The translations under genes and the position numbers were made by a program. DNA of 64,000 bases, taken from contig NZ_CP072941.1 of the NCBI RefSeq assembly GCF_018069625.1, positions 5,270,001-5,334,000 on the forward strand, written 5' to 3'. The notes below the pieces were generated by a model that was not told where the DNA came from, made no database searches, and saw only the letters and a program-made list of their open reading frames with translations. This DNA comes from Streptomyces yatensis (lineage in GTDB: Bacteria > Actinomycetota > Actinomycetes > Streptomycetales > Streptomycetaceae). The stretch's first letter is position 1, and the number at the start of each line of letters is the position of its first letter. Shown here one piece after another: positions 8,559-16,607 of the stretch.

Positions 8559-8567
8559 GACCGCCCG

Positions 8568-8607
8568 GTGGTCCCGGCGACCCCGGCGGCCCCGGCGGCC
8601 CCGGCGG
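8568..8607. repeat. 9-bp tandem repeat after the SGNH hydrolase stop
   Basis: About four copies of a CCCCGGCGG-type unit begin ten bases after the stop codon, in the gap shared with the convergent acetyltransferase gene. Confidence 0.6.
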
Positions 8608-8655
8608 TGAGGTCAGGTCATGTCGGCCCAGGCAGGACAGGCCGAGAGGAACGGC

Positions 8656-9111
8656 TCAGGCCAGCGGCAGCTTGAAGCCGACGTGGCTGGCCTCGAAGCC
8701 GAGCCGCTCGTAGAAGCGGTGGGCGTCGATCCGGGTCGCGTCCGAGGTGAGCTGCACCAGGGCGCACCCCTCGCGGCGCGACTCCTCGACGGCCCATTCG
8801 ATCAGCTGGGTGCCGAGCCCGCCGCCGCGCTCCTCGGAGTGGATCCGAACCCCCTCGATGATCGAACGGGTGGCGCCGCGCCGCGACAGCCCGGGGATCA
8901 CGGTCAGCTGGAGCGTGCCGACGGTGCGGCCGTCCCGGACCGCGACGACCAGCCGCTGCTGGGGATCCCGGTCCAGCCGCTCGAAGGCGGCGCGGTACGG
9001 GGCCGGGTCGTCCAGGGACTCCCGGTGGGCGCCGAGCGGGTCGTCCGCGAGCATGGCCACGATCGCCGGGATGTCATCGGCGGTCGCGCGCCGTATCTCG
9101 AAGTCGCTCAT
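8656..9111 (-). CDS. GNAT-family N-acetyltransferase
   Basis: 151 residues with the GNAT fold. The beta strand LVVAVRDGRTVGTLQLTV is followed by the acetyl-CoA pyrophosphate-binding loop RGGGLGTQLIEWAVEES, and the end (ATRIDAHRFYERLGFEASHVGFK) is the typical NxxAxxxYxxxGF-like C-terminal part. It transfers an acetyl group from acetyl-CoA to an amine on an unknown acceptor. It converges with the SGNH hydrolase gene. Confidence 0.9.
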   Translation of the reverse strand: MSDFEIRRATADDIPAIVAMLADDPLGAHRESLDDPAPYRAAFERLDRDPQQRLVVAVRDGRTVGTLQLTVIPGLSRRGATRSIIEGVRIHSEERGGGLGTQLIEWAVEESRREGCALVQLTSDATRIDAHRFYERLGFEASHVGFKLPLA

Positions 9112-9202
9112 GCGGTGAGCCTACGCCGGGGCCCGCGAGCCCCGGACGGGCGGCGGACCAGGGGCAAGCGGCTCACGGCCGGTGGCGATCAGCACACGGC
9201 CA

Positions 9203-9679
9203 TCAGTACGTCGCCGTCAGCCTCTCGACGGCGGCGACCAGCGGTGCCAGCTCCGGTCGGCGGGCGGCGTCGGCCAGGGCCTCGCGCAGCGCCGCGTCGT
9301 GCGTCGGCCGCGCCTCCTCCAGGAGCTTGAGCCCGTCGTCGCTGACGTTGGTGTAGATGCCGCGACGGTCGCCGGGGCAGATGTAGCGGGAGAGCAGCCC
9401 ACGGTCCTCCAGCCGGGTGACCAGCCGGGTCGTGGCGCTCTGGCTGAGCACGACGGAGTCGGCGAGCTGCTTCATCTGCAGATGTCCGCCGTCGCCGTCG
9501 TGCTGTCCGCTGAGGACGTTGAGCACGGAGAATTCGCGGACGCTCAGATCGTGCCCGGCCTGCAGCGCACGCTCGATATGCGTCTCTATCCGGCCGTGCA
9601 GGGAGGACAGGGCGCACCAGCCCTGGGCGAGGGCCTGCCCTGCGGGCGGGGCGACGGCGCTGGGCGCCTTCTCCGGCAT
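9203..9679 (-). CDS. MarR-family transcriptional regulator
   Basis: 158 residues. The winged helix-turn-helix covers LSVREFSVLNVLSGQHDGDG through MKQLADSVVLSQSATTRLVTRLEDRGLLSR and the wing with a DRRG turn (CPGDRRGIYTNVSDDG), which is diagnostic of MarR proteins. The ATG at 9679 has a strong AAGGAGGGG site. A membrane protein of the DUF2269 type lies 67 bp upstream on the same strand, so the two may form an operon. The regulated genes and ligand are unknown. Confidence 0.9.
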   Translation of the reverse strand: MPEKAPSAVAPPAGQALAQGWCALSSLHGRIETHIERALQAGHDLSVREFSVLNVLSGQHDGDGGHLQMKQLADSVVLSQSATTRLVTRLEDRGLLSRYICPGDRRGIYTNVSDDGLKLLEEARPTHDAALREALADAARRPELAPLVAAVERLTATY

Positions 9680-9746
9680 GGAACCCCTCCTTGGTGGGTG
9701 AGCGGGTTCCAGGATAGTCCAGCGATGAAAAAGACCGCGTATGCAA

Positions 9747-10253
9747 CTATCGGCGCTTTGTCGCCCGCAGCCGTCGCCCCCGGGCGGTCAGCCCCCAGGG
9801 CTTGGTCACCGAGATCGCGGTGAGGAAGGTGTAGACGCCCAGGCTGACCGACGGTGCCACGATCAGATCCGTGGTCGCCCCGACCGCCCGGCCCGCCACC
9901 ACATCGGCCATCGCGTCGTCGATACTGGCGCGCAGGGCGAACGCCGTGGCGCCGGTGGTGACCAGCGTCAGCCAGAACTTCACGTACACCCACCGGTGGC
10001 GGGCCAGCCCCCAGGGCGTCCCCAGCGACAGCACGATCCCGCTGGCCAGCGCCAGCAGGCTGATCGGAATCAGCAGCCAGTCGCCCAGCACATTCATGGA
10101 CCGGTACATCGCCCCGGCCTCTTCGGCCGAATCGGCCACGGCCCCGGTGATCCCCAGGGCCAGCATCCCGAGGGACAGCCCGAGCCATCCGACGGAGACG
10201 ACGACATGCACGACGAGGAGGCCCCGGCGGACGGGGCGGGTGAGCTGCTGCAT
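9747..10253 (-). CDS. DUF2269-like four-helix membrane protein
   Basis: 168 residues with four hydrophobic segments (about 11-40, 57-78, 90-112 and 133-150), a His in the first helix (VVHVVVSVGWLG) and a basic C-terminus. The architecture resembles the DUF2269 integral membrane family. The ATG at 10253 is the natural start because the first membrane helix begins ten residues later. No enzymatic motif is visible. It is upstream of the marR gene on the same strand, so it may be the first gene of a two-gene operon. Confidence 0.72.
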   Translation of the reverse strand: MQQLTRPVRRGLLVVHVVVSVGWLGLSLGMLALGITGAVADSAEEAGAMYRSMNVLGDWLLIPISLLALASGIVLSLGTPWGLARHRWVYVKFWLTLVTTGATAFALRASIDDAMADVVAGRAVGATTDLIVAPSVSLGVYTFLTAISVTKPWGLTARGRRLRATKRR

Positions 10254-10296
10254 GCCCCCACCGTGGCGGCGCGGCGGCCCCCGCGGCGTCTGACGG

Positions 10297-10320
10297 CGGG
10301 AGTATCCACGCCTACTCCCG
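10297..10320. promoter_or_regulatory. Inverted repeat in divergent promoter region
   Basis: CGGGAGTA, eight bases, then TACTCCCG: a perfect 8-bp dyad between the divergent DUF2269 and HAD genes. It could be an operator; the binding protein is not identifiable, though the nearby MarR is one candidate. Confidence 0.4.
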
Positions 10321-10396
10321 GCGGCGGGCGCGGGCCGCGACGGCGGCGCCGGGCAGCAGAGCAGGACCGGGGCGGCCGGGCCCGGAGGGTTGCCTC

Positions 10397-10402
10397 TACG
10401 CT
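10397..10402 (+). promoter_or_regulatory. -10 element, probable leaderless transcript
   Basis: TACGCT ends eight bases before the ATG at 10411 of the HAD gene, with no Shine-Dalgarno between. Confidence 0.4.
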
Positions 10403-10410
10403 CGGCTGGT

Positions 10411-11043
10411 ATGACCAGACTGCATCTGTTCGATCTGGACGGCACGCTCATCCACGGCTCCGCCGCCGCGATCGAGATCTCCCACCAGCTCGGTCTGGAG
10501 CGGGAGATCGCCGCGCTGGAGCGGGCGTTCGCGGGCGGGGAGCTGACGACGGCCCAGTTCGCCGAGCGGGCCTGCGCGCTGTGGGAGGAGCTGACGGAGG
10601 CCCATGTGGCGGCGGCGTTCGAGGGGGCGCCGTGGCTGGTGGGGATCCGTGAGGTGTGGGCGGACATCCGGGCGCGGGGCGAGCGCTGTGCGGTGATTTC
10701 GCTCTCGCCGGGCTTCTTCGTGTCGCGGCTGCTGGAGTGGGGCGCGGATGCCACCTACGGATCCACCTGGCCCGCCGTGCCGTTCCGGGAGCCGGTGGAT
10801 CCGGCGGGGATCCTGACCCCGGCCGCGAAGGTCCGGATCGCCGATGAACTCTGTGCGAAGTTCGGGTTGACCAGGGACCACTGCGTGGCCTATGGGGATT
10901 CCCTCTCGGACGCGGAGCTGTTCTCGGTGGTGCCGGTCTCGGTCGCCGTGAACGCCGACCACCATGTGAGCGAAATCGCATCCCACGCCTATGCCGGTCG
11001 CGATCTCCGAGAGGCTTACGAATTGATGGGTAACCGCACGTAA
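10411..11043 (+). CDS. HAD-superfamily phosphatase (phosphoserine phosphatase-like)
   Basis: 210 residues from the ATG at 10411; a TTG seven codons upstream is less likely. HAD motif I is FDLDGT near residue 6, motif II the SLSPGF Ser, and motif IV YGDSLSDAELF near residue 160. The alpha-helical cap between motifs I and II fits subfamily IB, which includes phosphoserine phosphatase. It would remove phosphate from a small metabolite. The gene stands alone between divergent and downstream promoters, so the pathway is not given by context. Confidence 0.87.
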   Translation: MTRLHLFDLDGTLIHGSAAAIEISHQLGLEREIAALERAFAGGELTTAQFAERACALWEELTEAHVAAAFEGAPWLVGIREVWADIRARGERCAVISLSPGFFVSRLLEWGADATYGSTWPAVPFREPVDPAGILTPAAKVRIADELCAKFGLTRDHCVAYGDSLSDAELFSVVPVSVAVNADHHVSEIASHAYAGRDLREAYELMGNRT

Positions 11044-11393
11044 CTATCGGTAATTACGCGAGTTGGCAGGTGTAACGAATGCGGTGCACTTGGGGCTTGT
11101 GAATTCATCCGGGGCCGGTAGGGTCGGGTCCGGTTCCGTGCGGCGTGCTGTAACGGGGTCAGAACGGGCATCCCAGGCCAACCAGCATAACGGGAACGCG
11201 GCCCCCGTTCCCCGGACTTCGGGCTATGTGCCCGGGGTGGGGAACGAGCGTGGCATGCTGCCCGAAGAGAGTCACGGAGAGGGTCGGCACGACCATTCTC
11301 GCTTGAAACAGGGGACCAGGACGGGGAATTGCGGGCACATTCCGGCAGCGGAAGTGCGAAGACCGACAGAAAGATGTTCGAGGCGAGGCAACC
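11044..11393. other. 350-bp upstream region of the flavohaemoglobin gene
   Basis: I see no gene in this interval. A possible promoter is TTGTGA (11097-11102), 16 bases, TAGGGT (11119-11124), which would give a leader of roughly 260 bases. The leader contains several G-rich runs and an AGGCGAGGC ribosome-binding region just before the ATG at 11394. No NsrR- or Rex-type dyad is evident. Confidence 0.35.
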
Positions 11394-12950
11394 ATGGACG
11401 CTCCGACCACCACATCGTCGGCCGGCAGCGACGGCTCCGGCGGAAACAGTGGCGACTGGGGCTGGTTCACCCCGAGCAGGCGACCGGCCGAGGAGCAGGG
11501 GGCCCCGGACCGGCAGAGCGACGAGCGTGCGCCCAGCCGTCCGGTGAATCCGATACGGCCGGTCGGCACCGGAGCCGACCGCCGTACGCCCGTGGAGCCG
11601 CCCCCCGCGCCCGGTCCGGGGCCGTCCGGCCCGCGGCCCGGCGAACGCCGGGTGGACGAACGCCGGGTGGACGACCGTCGGGTGGACGAGCGCCGGGCCC
11701 CCGGCCCCGCGGCCCCCGGCCCCATGCCCCCCAGGCGCGAGGAGCATCAGCGTCCCGATGAGGCCCCGGCCCCGCAGGACGTGCGGCCCGGCCCGGACTC
11801 GCCGTTCGCCGCCCCCGAGACCGCCTCGCCCGACGCGATCCTCCTGCGCCGCACGATGGCCGAAGTCGAGCCCATCAGCGACAAGGTCACCTCGTACTTC
11901 TACGCGCTGCTCTTCGTCCAGCACCCCGAGCTGCGGCCGCTCTTCCCCGCCGCCATGGACGCCCAGCGCGACCGGCTGTTCAAGGCGATACTGACCGCCG
12001 CCCGGCTCATCGACGACCCCGACATCCTCACCGAGTTCCTCACCCGGCTCGGCCGCGGCCACCGTAAGTACGGCACCCAGCCCGAGCACTACCCCGCCGT
12101 CGGCGAATGCCTGATCGGCGCGCTCACCCGCTACGCGGTCACCACCTGGACCGACGAGGCCGAGGCCGCCTGGGTGCGTGCCTACACCGCGATCTCCCAG
12201 ATCATGATCGACGCGGCGGCCGAGGACGAACTGCGCGCCCCCGCGTGGTGGCAGGCCGAGGTGGTCGGGCATGAGCCGCGCACCCACGACATCGCCGTGA
12301 TCACCGTCCGCCCGGACCAGCCGTACCCCTTTCTGGCGGGCCAGTACACCTCAGTGGAGACGCCCTGGTGGCCGCGGGTGTGGCGGCACTATTCGTTCGC
12401 CTCGGCGCCGCGCTCCGACGGGCTGCTCTCCTTCCATGTGAAGGCCATTCCGGCCGGCTGGGTGTCCTCCGCGCTGGTGCACCGGGCCCGCCCCGGCGAT
12501 GTGATCCGCCTCGGGCCCCCCGCCGGGTCCATGACGGTCGACCACTCCAGCGACAACGGGCTGCTCTGCCTGGGCGGCGGCACCGGTATCGCGCCGATCA
12601 AGGCACTGGTCGAGGACGTCGCCGACTACGGCCGCCACCGTCCGGTCGAGGTCTTCTACGGCGCCCGCAATGATCACGACCTGTACGACATCGACACCAT
12701 GCTGCGGCTGGCGCAGAAGCATCCGTGGCTCGCGGTCCGCCCCGTCGTCTCCGACGGCCCGACCAACGGCCTCAGCGGCCGGCTGCCGGACGCCGTGCGG
12801 CAGTACGGCCCGTGGAACGCGTTCGACGCGTATCTCTCCGGGCCGCCCGGGATGATCCGCAGCGGTGTCGACGCCCTGGTGGGCATCGGTATTCCGTCCC
12901 ACCGGATCCGGCACGACTCCATCGAGGAGCTCGCCGCGGCCGCGGAATAG
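11394..12950 (+). CDS. Flavohaemoglobin-type protein with long disordered N-terminus
   Basis: 518 residues. About 140 N-terminal residues are Pro/Arg/Gly-rich and include four near-identical RRVDE/D units around residues 85-100. A globin domain follows (about 145-285, proximal His near 222 in GRGHRKYG). Next come an FAD domain (RHYSFAS near 331) and an NAD(P) domain (LGGGTGIAPIKA near 393, ending in the YLSGPPGM block). This is the order of bacterial flavohaemoglobin: haem, FAD, NAD(P)H. Family members oxidise nitric oxide to nitrate or reduce oxygen. The tail is unusual for an Hmp and may mediate localisation or partner binding. The flavin split-barrel gene 88 bp downstream is probably in the same operon. 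Confidence 0.9.
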   Translation: MDAPTTTSSAGSDGSGGNSGDWGWFTPSRRPAEEQGAPDRQSDERAPSRPVNPIRPVGTGADRRTPVEPPPAPGPGPSGPRPGERRVDERRVDDRRVDERRAPGPAAPGPMPPRREEHQRPDEAPAPQDVRPGPDSPFAAPETASPDAILLRRTMAEVEPISDKVTSYFYALLFVQHPELRPLFPAAMDAQRDRLFKAILTAARLIDDPDILTEFLTRLGRGHRKYGTQPEHYPAVGECLIGALTRYAVTTWTDEAEAAWVRAYTAISQIMIDAAAEDELRAPAWWQAEVVGHEPRTHDIAVITVRPDQPYPFLAGQYTSVETPWWPRVWRHYSFASAPRSDGLLSFHVKAIPAGWVSSALVHRARPGDVIRLGPPAGSMTVDHSSDNGLLCLGGGTGIAPIKALVEDVADYGRHRPVEVFYGARNDHDLYDIDTMLRLAQKHPWLAVRPVVSDGPTNGLSGRLPDAVRQYGPWNAFDAYLSGPPGMIRSGVDALVGIGIPSHRIRHDSIEELAAAAE

Positions 12951-13038
12951 GGCGCGGACGGCAGACGGCGAAATACCGACATGAGGCAGGCATTCCGGCG
13001 ATTCCGGATGGCGAATCAGTAGGACGGGGACGAGAACC

Positions 13039-14889
13039 GTGGACAGTGCGGAGCACCTCGACGACCGCGCTTGGCGTCCGGGGAGCGACGGCGAACACCT
13101 TCTGCAGCGGCGACTGGACACGGTCGACCGCGCCGACCGCTTCTACGACGACCAGGTGCTGGACCACCTCAACGCCCGGATGCGGGAGTTCATCGACCGC
13201 CAGGAGATGTTCTTCCTGGCCACCTCCGACAGGCACGGGGAGTGTGACAACACCTTCCGTGCCGGTCCGCCCGGCTTTCTGCGGGTACTCGACGCGCGCA
13301 CCCTGGCCTATCCCGAATACCGGGGGAACGGCGTCCTGGCCAGCCTCGGCAATATCCAGGAGAACCCCCACGTCGGCATTCTCATGGTCGACTTCTTCCG
13401 GGACCGGATCGGGCTGCATGTGAACGGCCGGGCCCGGGTGGTGGAGGACGCCGAGATGCGCGAGGCCCACCCCGGCCTGCCGGTGGACCCGGTGCCGGGG
13501 CGGCGCGCGGTGGTCTGGGTCGAGGTGACCATCGAGGAGGCGTACATCCACTGCGCCAAGCACATCCCGCACCTCCAGAAGGTCCCGGCGCAGCGGCGCA
13601 CCGGCGGCGGCGACAACCGGCACCGCGGACCCTCCGGTGACCAGGCCCTCGAGCACGACCGGGAACGGGACTGGGGGACGGACGACGTCAAGCGGAAGGG
13701 CGGCGACTTCTTCGGCGCGGCCGCCGAGGCGCGCGACGGCCGCCGGACCCCGCCCGCCGCCCCGCCCCCCACTACCCCGGCGACCCCACCGACCCCGGAA
13801 CCGGCGGACCCGCCCGGCTGGCCGGCCCCGGCGGCCCCTGCGGTCCGGGTGCTTCTGGCCCCGCCTGTCCCGTACGCCCCGGTGGTCCCGGGTACGCAGG
13901 CTCCGGCCATGGCGGCCGTCGCGGGCCCTCAGACCCCGGTCACCCCGGCGGCCCCCGCCATCCCGGGCCTTCAGGCCCCGCCTGTCCCCTACGCCCCGGT
14001 GGTCCCGGGTGCTCGGCCCCTGGTCACGCCGACCGTCTCGGGCTCTCGGGCCCCGTTCACCGCAGCAGCCCCGGTGGCCCCGGGTCCTCAGGCTCTGGCC
14101 ACCCCGGCCGTCTCGGGCTCTCGGGCCCCGCTCACCGCAGCAGCCCCGGTGGCCCCGGGTCCTCAGGCCCTGGCCACCCCGGCCGTCTCGGGCCCTCAGT
14201 TCTCAACCGCCCCGGCTGTCCCGGACCTTCAGGCCCCCACCGCCGCCCCGGAAGTCTCGGCGGCCCCTGGCCCTCAGATCCCGGCCGCCCCGGCGGTCTC
14301 GGACCCTGAGACCCTGTCGGTCCCAGCGGTCCCGGACCCTCAGACCCCGTCGGCCCCGGCGGTCGCGGGCCTTCAGGCCCAGGCGGCTCCGGCGGATTCG
14401 GGCCCTCAGGCTCAGGCAGCTCCGGCCGCCCCGGGTCCGGCCCCAGCCGTACGGGGCGCCCCGGGCTCCGTACCGGCCGCCCCGGGCCCCGCCCCAGCCG
14501 TACCGGCCGTCCTGCCCACCCCACCGGCCCCGATCGACCTTCCCGGCGAGGCCGCCCAAGCTGTCTCGGCCTCGCCCGCCCCGGCCGTCCCACCAGTCGT
14601 GCGGCCGGTGGACCTGGCCGGCCAGCCGGTGGACTTTCCTGGCCAGATCGTGCCGGCCGACCCGGCCACCCAGACCCCACCAGCAGCGCAGGCCGAACCG
14701 GCCGACTCGGCAGGGGAAGCGCCGCGGCCCTCCGTGGCGCGCGCCGATCTCAGCCCGGCCATACGGCCGGAGGTACGCCCCGACGCGGGCCCGGAGACCT
14801 GGCGTGAGGAGGCCGAACGGGTGCTGGCCGAGGCACGTCAGCGGGCGGCCCGGAAGACTCAGCAGCCGTTCGGCGGCTGGTTCCGCTAG
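13039..14889 (+). CDS. Pyridoxamine-phosphate-oxidase-like flavin protein with giant Pro/Ala repeat tail
   Basis: 616 residues from a GTG with a GGACGGGGACGAG region before it. Residues 40-195 form a flavin split-barrel domain of the pyridoxamine 5'-phosphate oxidase type (FFLATSDRHGECDNTF, then NPHVGILMVDFF and GRARVV). Residues 235-570 are low complexity, rich in Pro and Ala, including two exact 25-residue copies encoded by a 75-bp tandem repeat and two YAPVVPG units. The last 30 residues (WREEAERVLAEARQRAARK) look like a helix. Such split barrels bind FMN or F420 and reduce or sense small molecules. It follows the flavohaemoglobin, which also has a Pro-rich tail, suggesting a joint role in nitrosative or oxidative stress. 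Confidence 0.82.
   Translation: MDSAEHLDDRAWRPGSDGEHLLQRRLDTVDRADRFYDDQVLDHLNARMREFIDRQEMFFLATSDRHGECDNTFRAGPPGFLRVLDARTLAYPEYRGNGVLASLGNIQENPHVGILMVDFFRDRIGLHVNGRARVVEDAEMREAHPGLPVDPVPGRRAVVWVEVTIEEAYIHCAKHIPHLQKVPAQRRTGGGDNRHRGPSGDQALEHDRERDWGTDDVKRKGGDFFGAAAEARDGRRTPPAAPPPTTPATPPTPEPADPPGWPAPAAPAVRVLLAPPVPYAPVVPGTQAPAMAAVAGPQTPVTPAAPAIPGLQAPPVPYAPVVPGARPLVTPTVSGSRAPFTAAAPVAPGPQALATPAVSGSRAPLTAAAPVAPGPQALATPAVSGPQFSTAPAVPDLQAPTAAPEVSAAPGPQIPAAPAVSDPETLSVPAVPDPQTPSAPAVAGLQAQAAPADSGPQAQAAPAAPGPAPAVRGAPGSVPAAPGPAPAVPAVLPTPPAPIDLPGEAAQAVSASPAPAVPPVVRPVDLAGQPVDFPGQIVPADPATQTPPAAQAEPADSAGEAPRPSVARADLSPAIRPEVRPDAGPETWREEAERVLAEARQRAARKTQQPFGGWFR
14035..14190 (+). repeat. 75-bp in-frame tandem repeat inside the split-barrel gene
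   Basis: Copy 1 is 14035-14109 and copy 2 is 14110-14184, differing at only a few bases, followed by the beginning of a third. Each encodes a 25-residue unit beginning VSGSRAP. The wider region 13850-14500 contains looser repeats of the same kind. Confidence 0.85.
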
Positions 14890-14928
14890 GTCCTGCCCCG
14901 CGAAGAACCGCGTCCGCCCGGCAGGCTC

Positions 14929-15477
14929 CTAGCCGAGGTCGTCCGCGAGCAGGGCCAGCACACCCTCGATGTTTGCGTCGAGATAGGCCCGCAGCGAGGG
15001 CGGCACCACCTCGACCGAGGCGATCCCCTCACGGGTGAACGGGACGCTCACCACGTCGTAATCCCCGCACGGCTCATCCACCTCCGGGCCGTGCCGCCGG
15101 GTGAGGTCCATCGAGGCGAGTCTGCAGACGAAGAAGTGCTGCACCTTCACCCCGCCGGCGCCACCGGCGCCACCACCCCCGCCAGCGCCCTGGGCGCCCT
15201 GGGCGCCGTCCGCGCCCTCATCGGGATGGGGGACGGTGTCCACGAACGCGGGCACCACATCGGTCACCTTCGCTCCCAACTCCTCGTCCACCTCGCGGTG
15301 CAGGGCCTCGACGACGGTCGCGTCCTCGGGCTCCATCCCGCCACCCGGTGTGATCCAGTACGGCGCCTGTCCGGGCTTGGTGCGCTTGATCAGGATCATC
15401 CGGGGGGCGGCCTCGCCCTCGAGGAGAATGGCGCGAGCGGTGCGTTTGACCACAGGTCGTTCGGTCATGCAGGACAT
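14929..15477 (-). CDS. NUDIX hydrolase with polyglycine insert
   Basis: About 182 residues from the ATG at 15477, which has GAAGG nine bases upstream; a GTG at 15486 and ATG at 15468 are alternatives. The Nudix box is recognisable (WITPGGGME ... REVDEELG), though its spacing is slightly altered. Such enzymes hydrolyse a nucleoside diphosphate linked to another group. In the middle, after the box, a run of about 20 residues made almost only of Gly and Ala interrupts the fold in what is probably a surface loop. The gene is convergent with the split-barrel gene and downstream of lysR. Confidence 0.87.
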   Translation of the reverse strand: MSCMTERPVVKRTARAILLEGEAAPRMILIKRTKPGQAPYWITPGGGMEPEDATVVEALHREVDEELGAKVTDVVPAFVDTVPHPDEGADGAQGAQGAGGGGGAGGAGGVKVQHFFVCRLASMDLTRRHGPEVDEPCGDYDVVSVPFTREGIASVEVVPPSLRAYLDANIEGVLALLADDLG

Positions 15478-15510
15478 CTGCCGCACCCTTCGCCCCGCGA
15501 AACCACTTAC

Positions 15511-16410
15511 TCACCAGTCGACAGCCGCGCGCAACAGCCATTCGTGCGCCCGCGCGATATGCGGCAGCGCGAGCGCCCCCGTCCGCACCACCAGGAAATA
15601 GGTGCGCAGGGGCGGCACCGGCGGGTTGAGCAGCGCCACGACCTCCCCGGCGTCCAGCGCGTCCATGCACAGATAGCGCGGCAGGACGCCGAGCCCGGCG
15701 CCCTCGGCGACGCAGGCGAGCACCGCGCGCAGATCGGGCGCGATGATCGTGCCGGCGGTGACCGGCCGGGTGTCGAAGACGGCCGACCAGTAGCGGGTGA
15801 CCAGCGGCAGGCTCTCGTGCACCTCGACGACGGGCAGCGCCTCCAGCGCGCGCACCCCCTTGACCTGGAGCACCGCGGGACCACCGAGCCGGGCCGCCCA
15901 GCGCGGGGCCGCGACCAGCACATGCTCCTCGTCGCACAGCGGGGTGGCGGCCAGCAGCCGGCCCCGCGGCCGGGCAGTGGTGATGACCAGGTCGTGATGG
16001 CCGGCGCCCAGCCCCTCGAACAGCTCCTCGGTGCTGCCGAAGGCGCAGCGCACCGCCAGGCCCTGGGTGACGAGGGTGGTCAGCGCGGGCAGGACGCGCA
16101 GCGCGGTGAACTCCGGGGGGCCCGCGAGATGCAGGGTGCGCAGCGCCGAGCGGTCGTCGTCGAGACCGGCCTCGGTGATCTCCACGAGGGCGTCGAGATG
16201 CGGCGCGGCCTTGTGGGCGAGTTCGTCCCCGACGGTCGTGGGCACGACGCCGCGCGCCGTACGGAGGAACAAGGGGCGGCCCAGCTGCCGCTCCAGGGTG
16301 CGTATCTGGCCGGTGACGGCGGGCTGGGAGAGGCCGAGCAGCCCGGCGGCGCGCGTGAAGGACCCGGCGCGGTGAACCGCGACAAAGGTGCGTAAGAGGG
16401 CCAGATCCAT
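15511..16410 (-). CDS. LysR-family regulator with a TTA codon
   Basis: 299 residues. The start at 16410 is supported by a GAGGGGAA site and by the immediate LysR helix-turn-helix (MDLALLRTFVAVHRAGSFTR, then AAGLLGLSQPAVTGQIRTLE). The rest is the periplasmic-binding-like effector domain. Codon 6 is TTA (16393-16395), the codon read by the developmentally regulated bldA tRNA in Streptomyces, so translation of this regulator may be delayed until differentiation. The cystathionine lyase gene lies upstream on the same strand behind a terminator, so lysR probably has its own promoter in 16411-16545. Confidence 0.92.
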   Translation of the reverse strand: MDLALLRTFVAVHRAGSFTRAAGLLGLSQPAVTGQIRTLERQLGRPLFLRTARGVVPTTVGDELAHKAAPHLDALVEITEAGLDDDRSALRTLHLAGPPEFTALRVLPALTTLVTQGLAVRCAFGSTEELFEGLGAGHHDLVITTARPRGRLLAATPLCDEEHVLVAAPRWAARLGGPAVLQVKGVRALEALPVVEVHESLPLVTRYWSAVFDTRPVTAGTIIAPDLRAVLACVAEGAGLGVLPRYLCMDALDAGEVVALLNPPVPPLRTYFLVVRTGALALPHIARAHEWLLRAAVDW

Positions 16411-16546
16411 GCGGTTCCCCTCGCCTCGTCGCGCCCCGAACGCACGCCAACTATAAATATGCCGATAGGTCCATGTCGCTACTGTGATTGGACACTGACG
16501 CTGAGTCAACTAGCCTTGTTCGAGCGGTTCTCCACGAGAAGAACCG

Positions 16547-16585
16547 GGGCGTCTCAAGCCACGAGGGGGGAGGCTTGAGACGCCC
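16547..16585 (-). terminator. Strong intrinsic terminator after cystathionine lyase gene
   Basis: A perfect 14-bp stem (GGGCGTCTCAAGCC at 16547-16560 pairing with 16572-16585) with an 11-base loop lies about 20 bp beyond the stop of the lyase gene and isolates it from lysR. There is no U tract, which is common in high-GC terminators. Confidence 0.8.
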
Positions 16586-16607
16586 GCACTGGCGTACCCG
16601 CCCGCTT

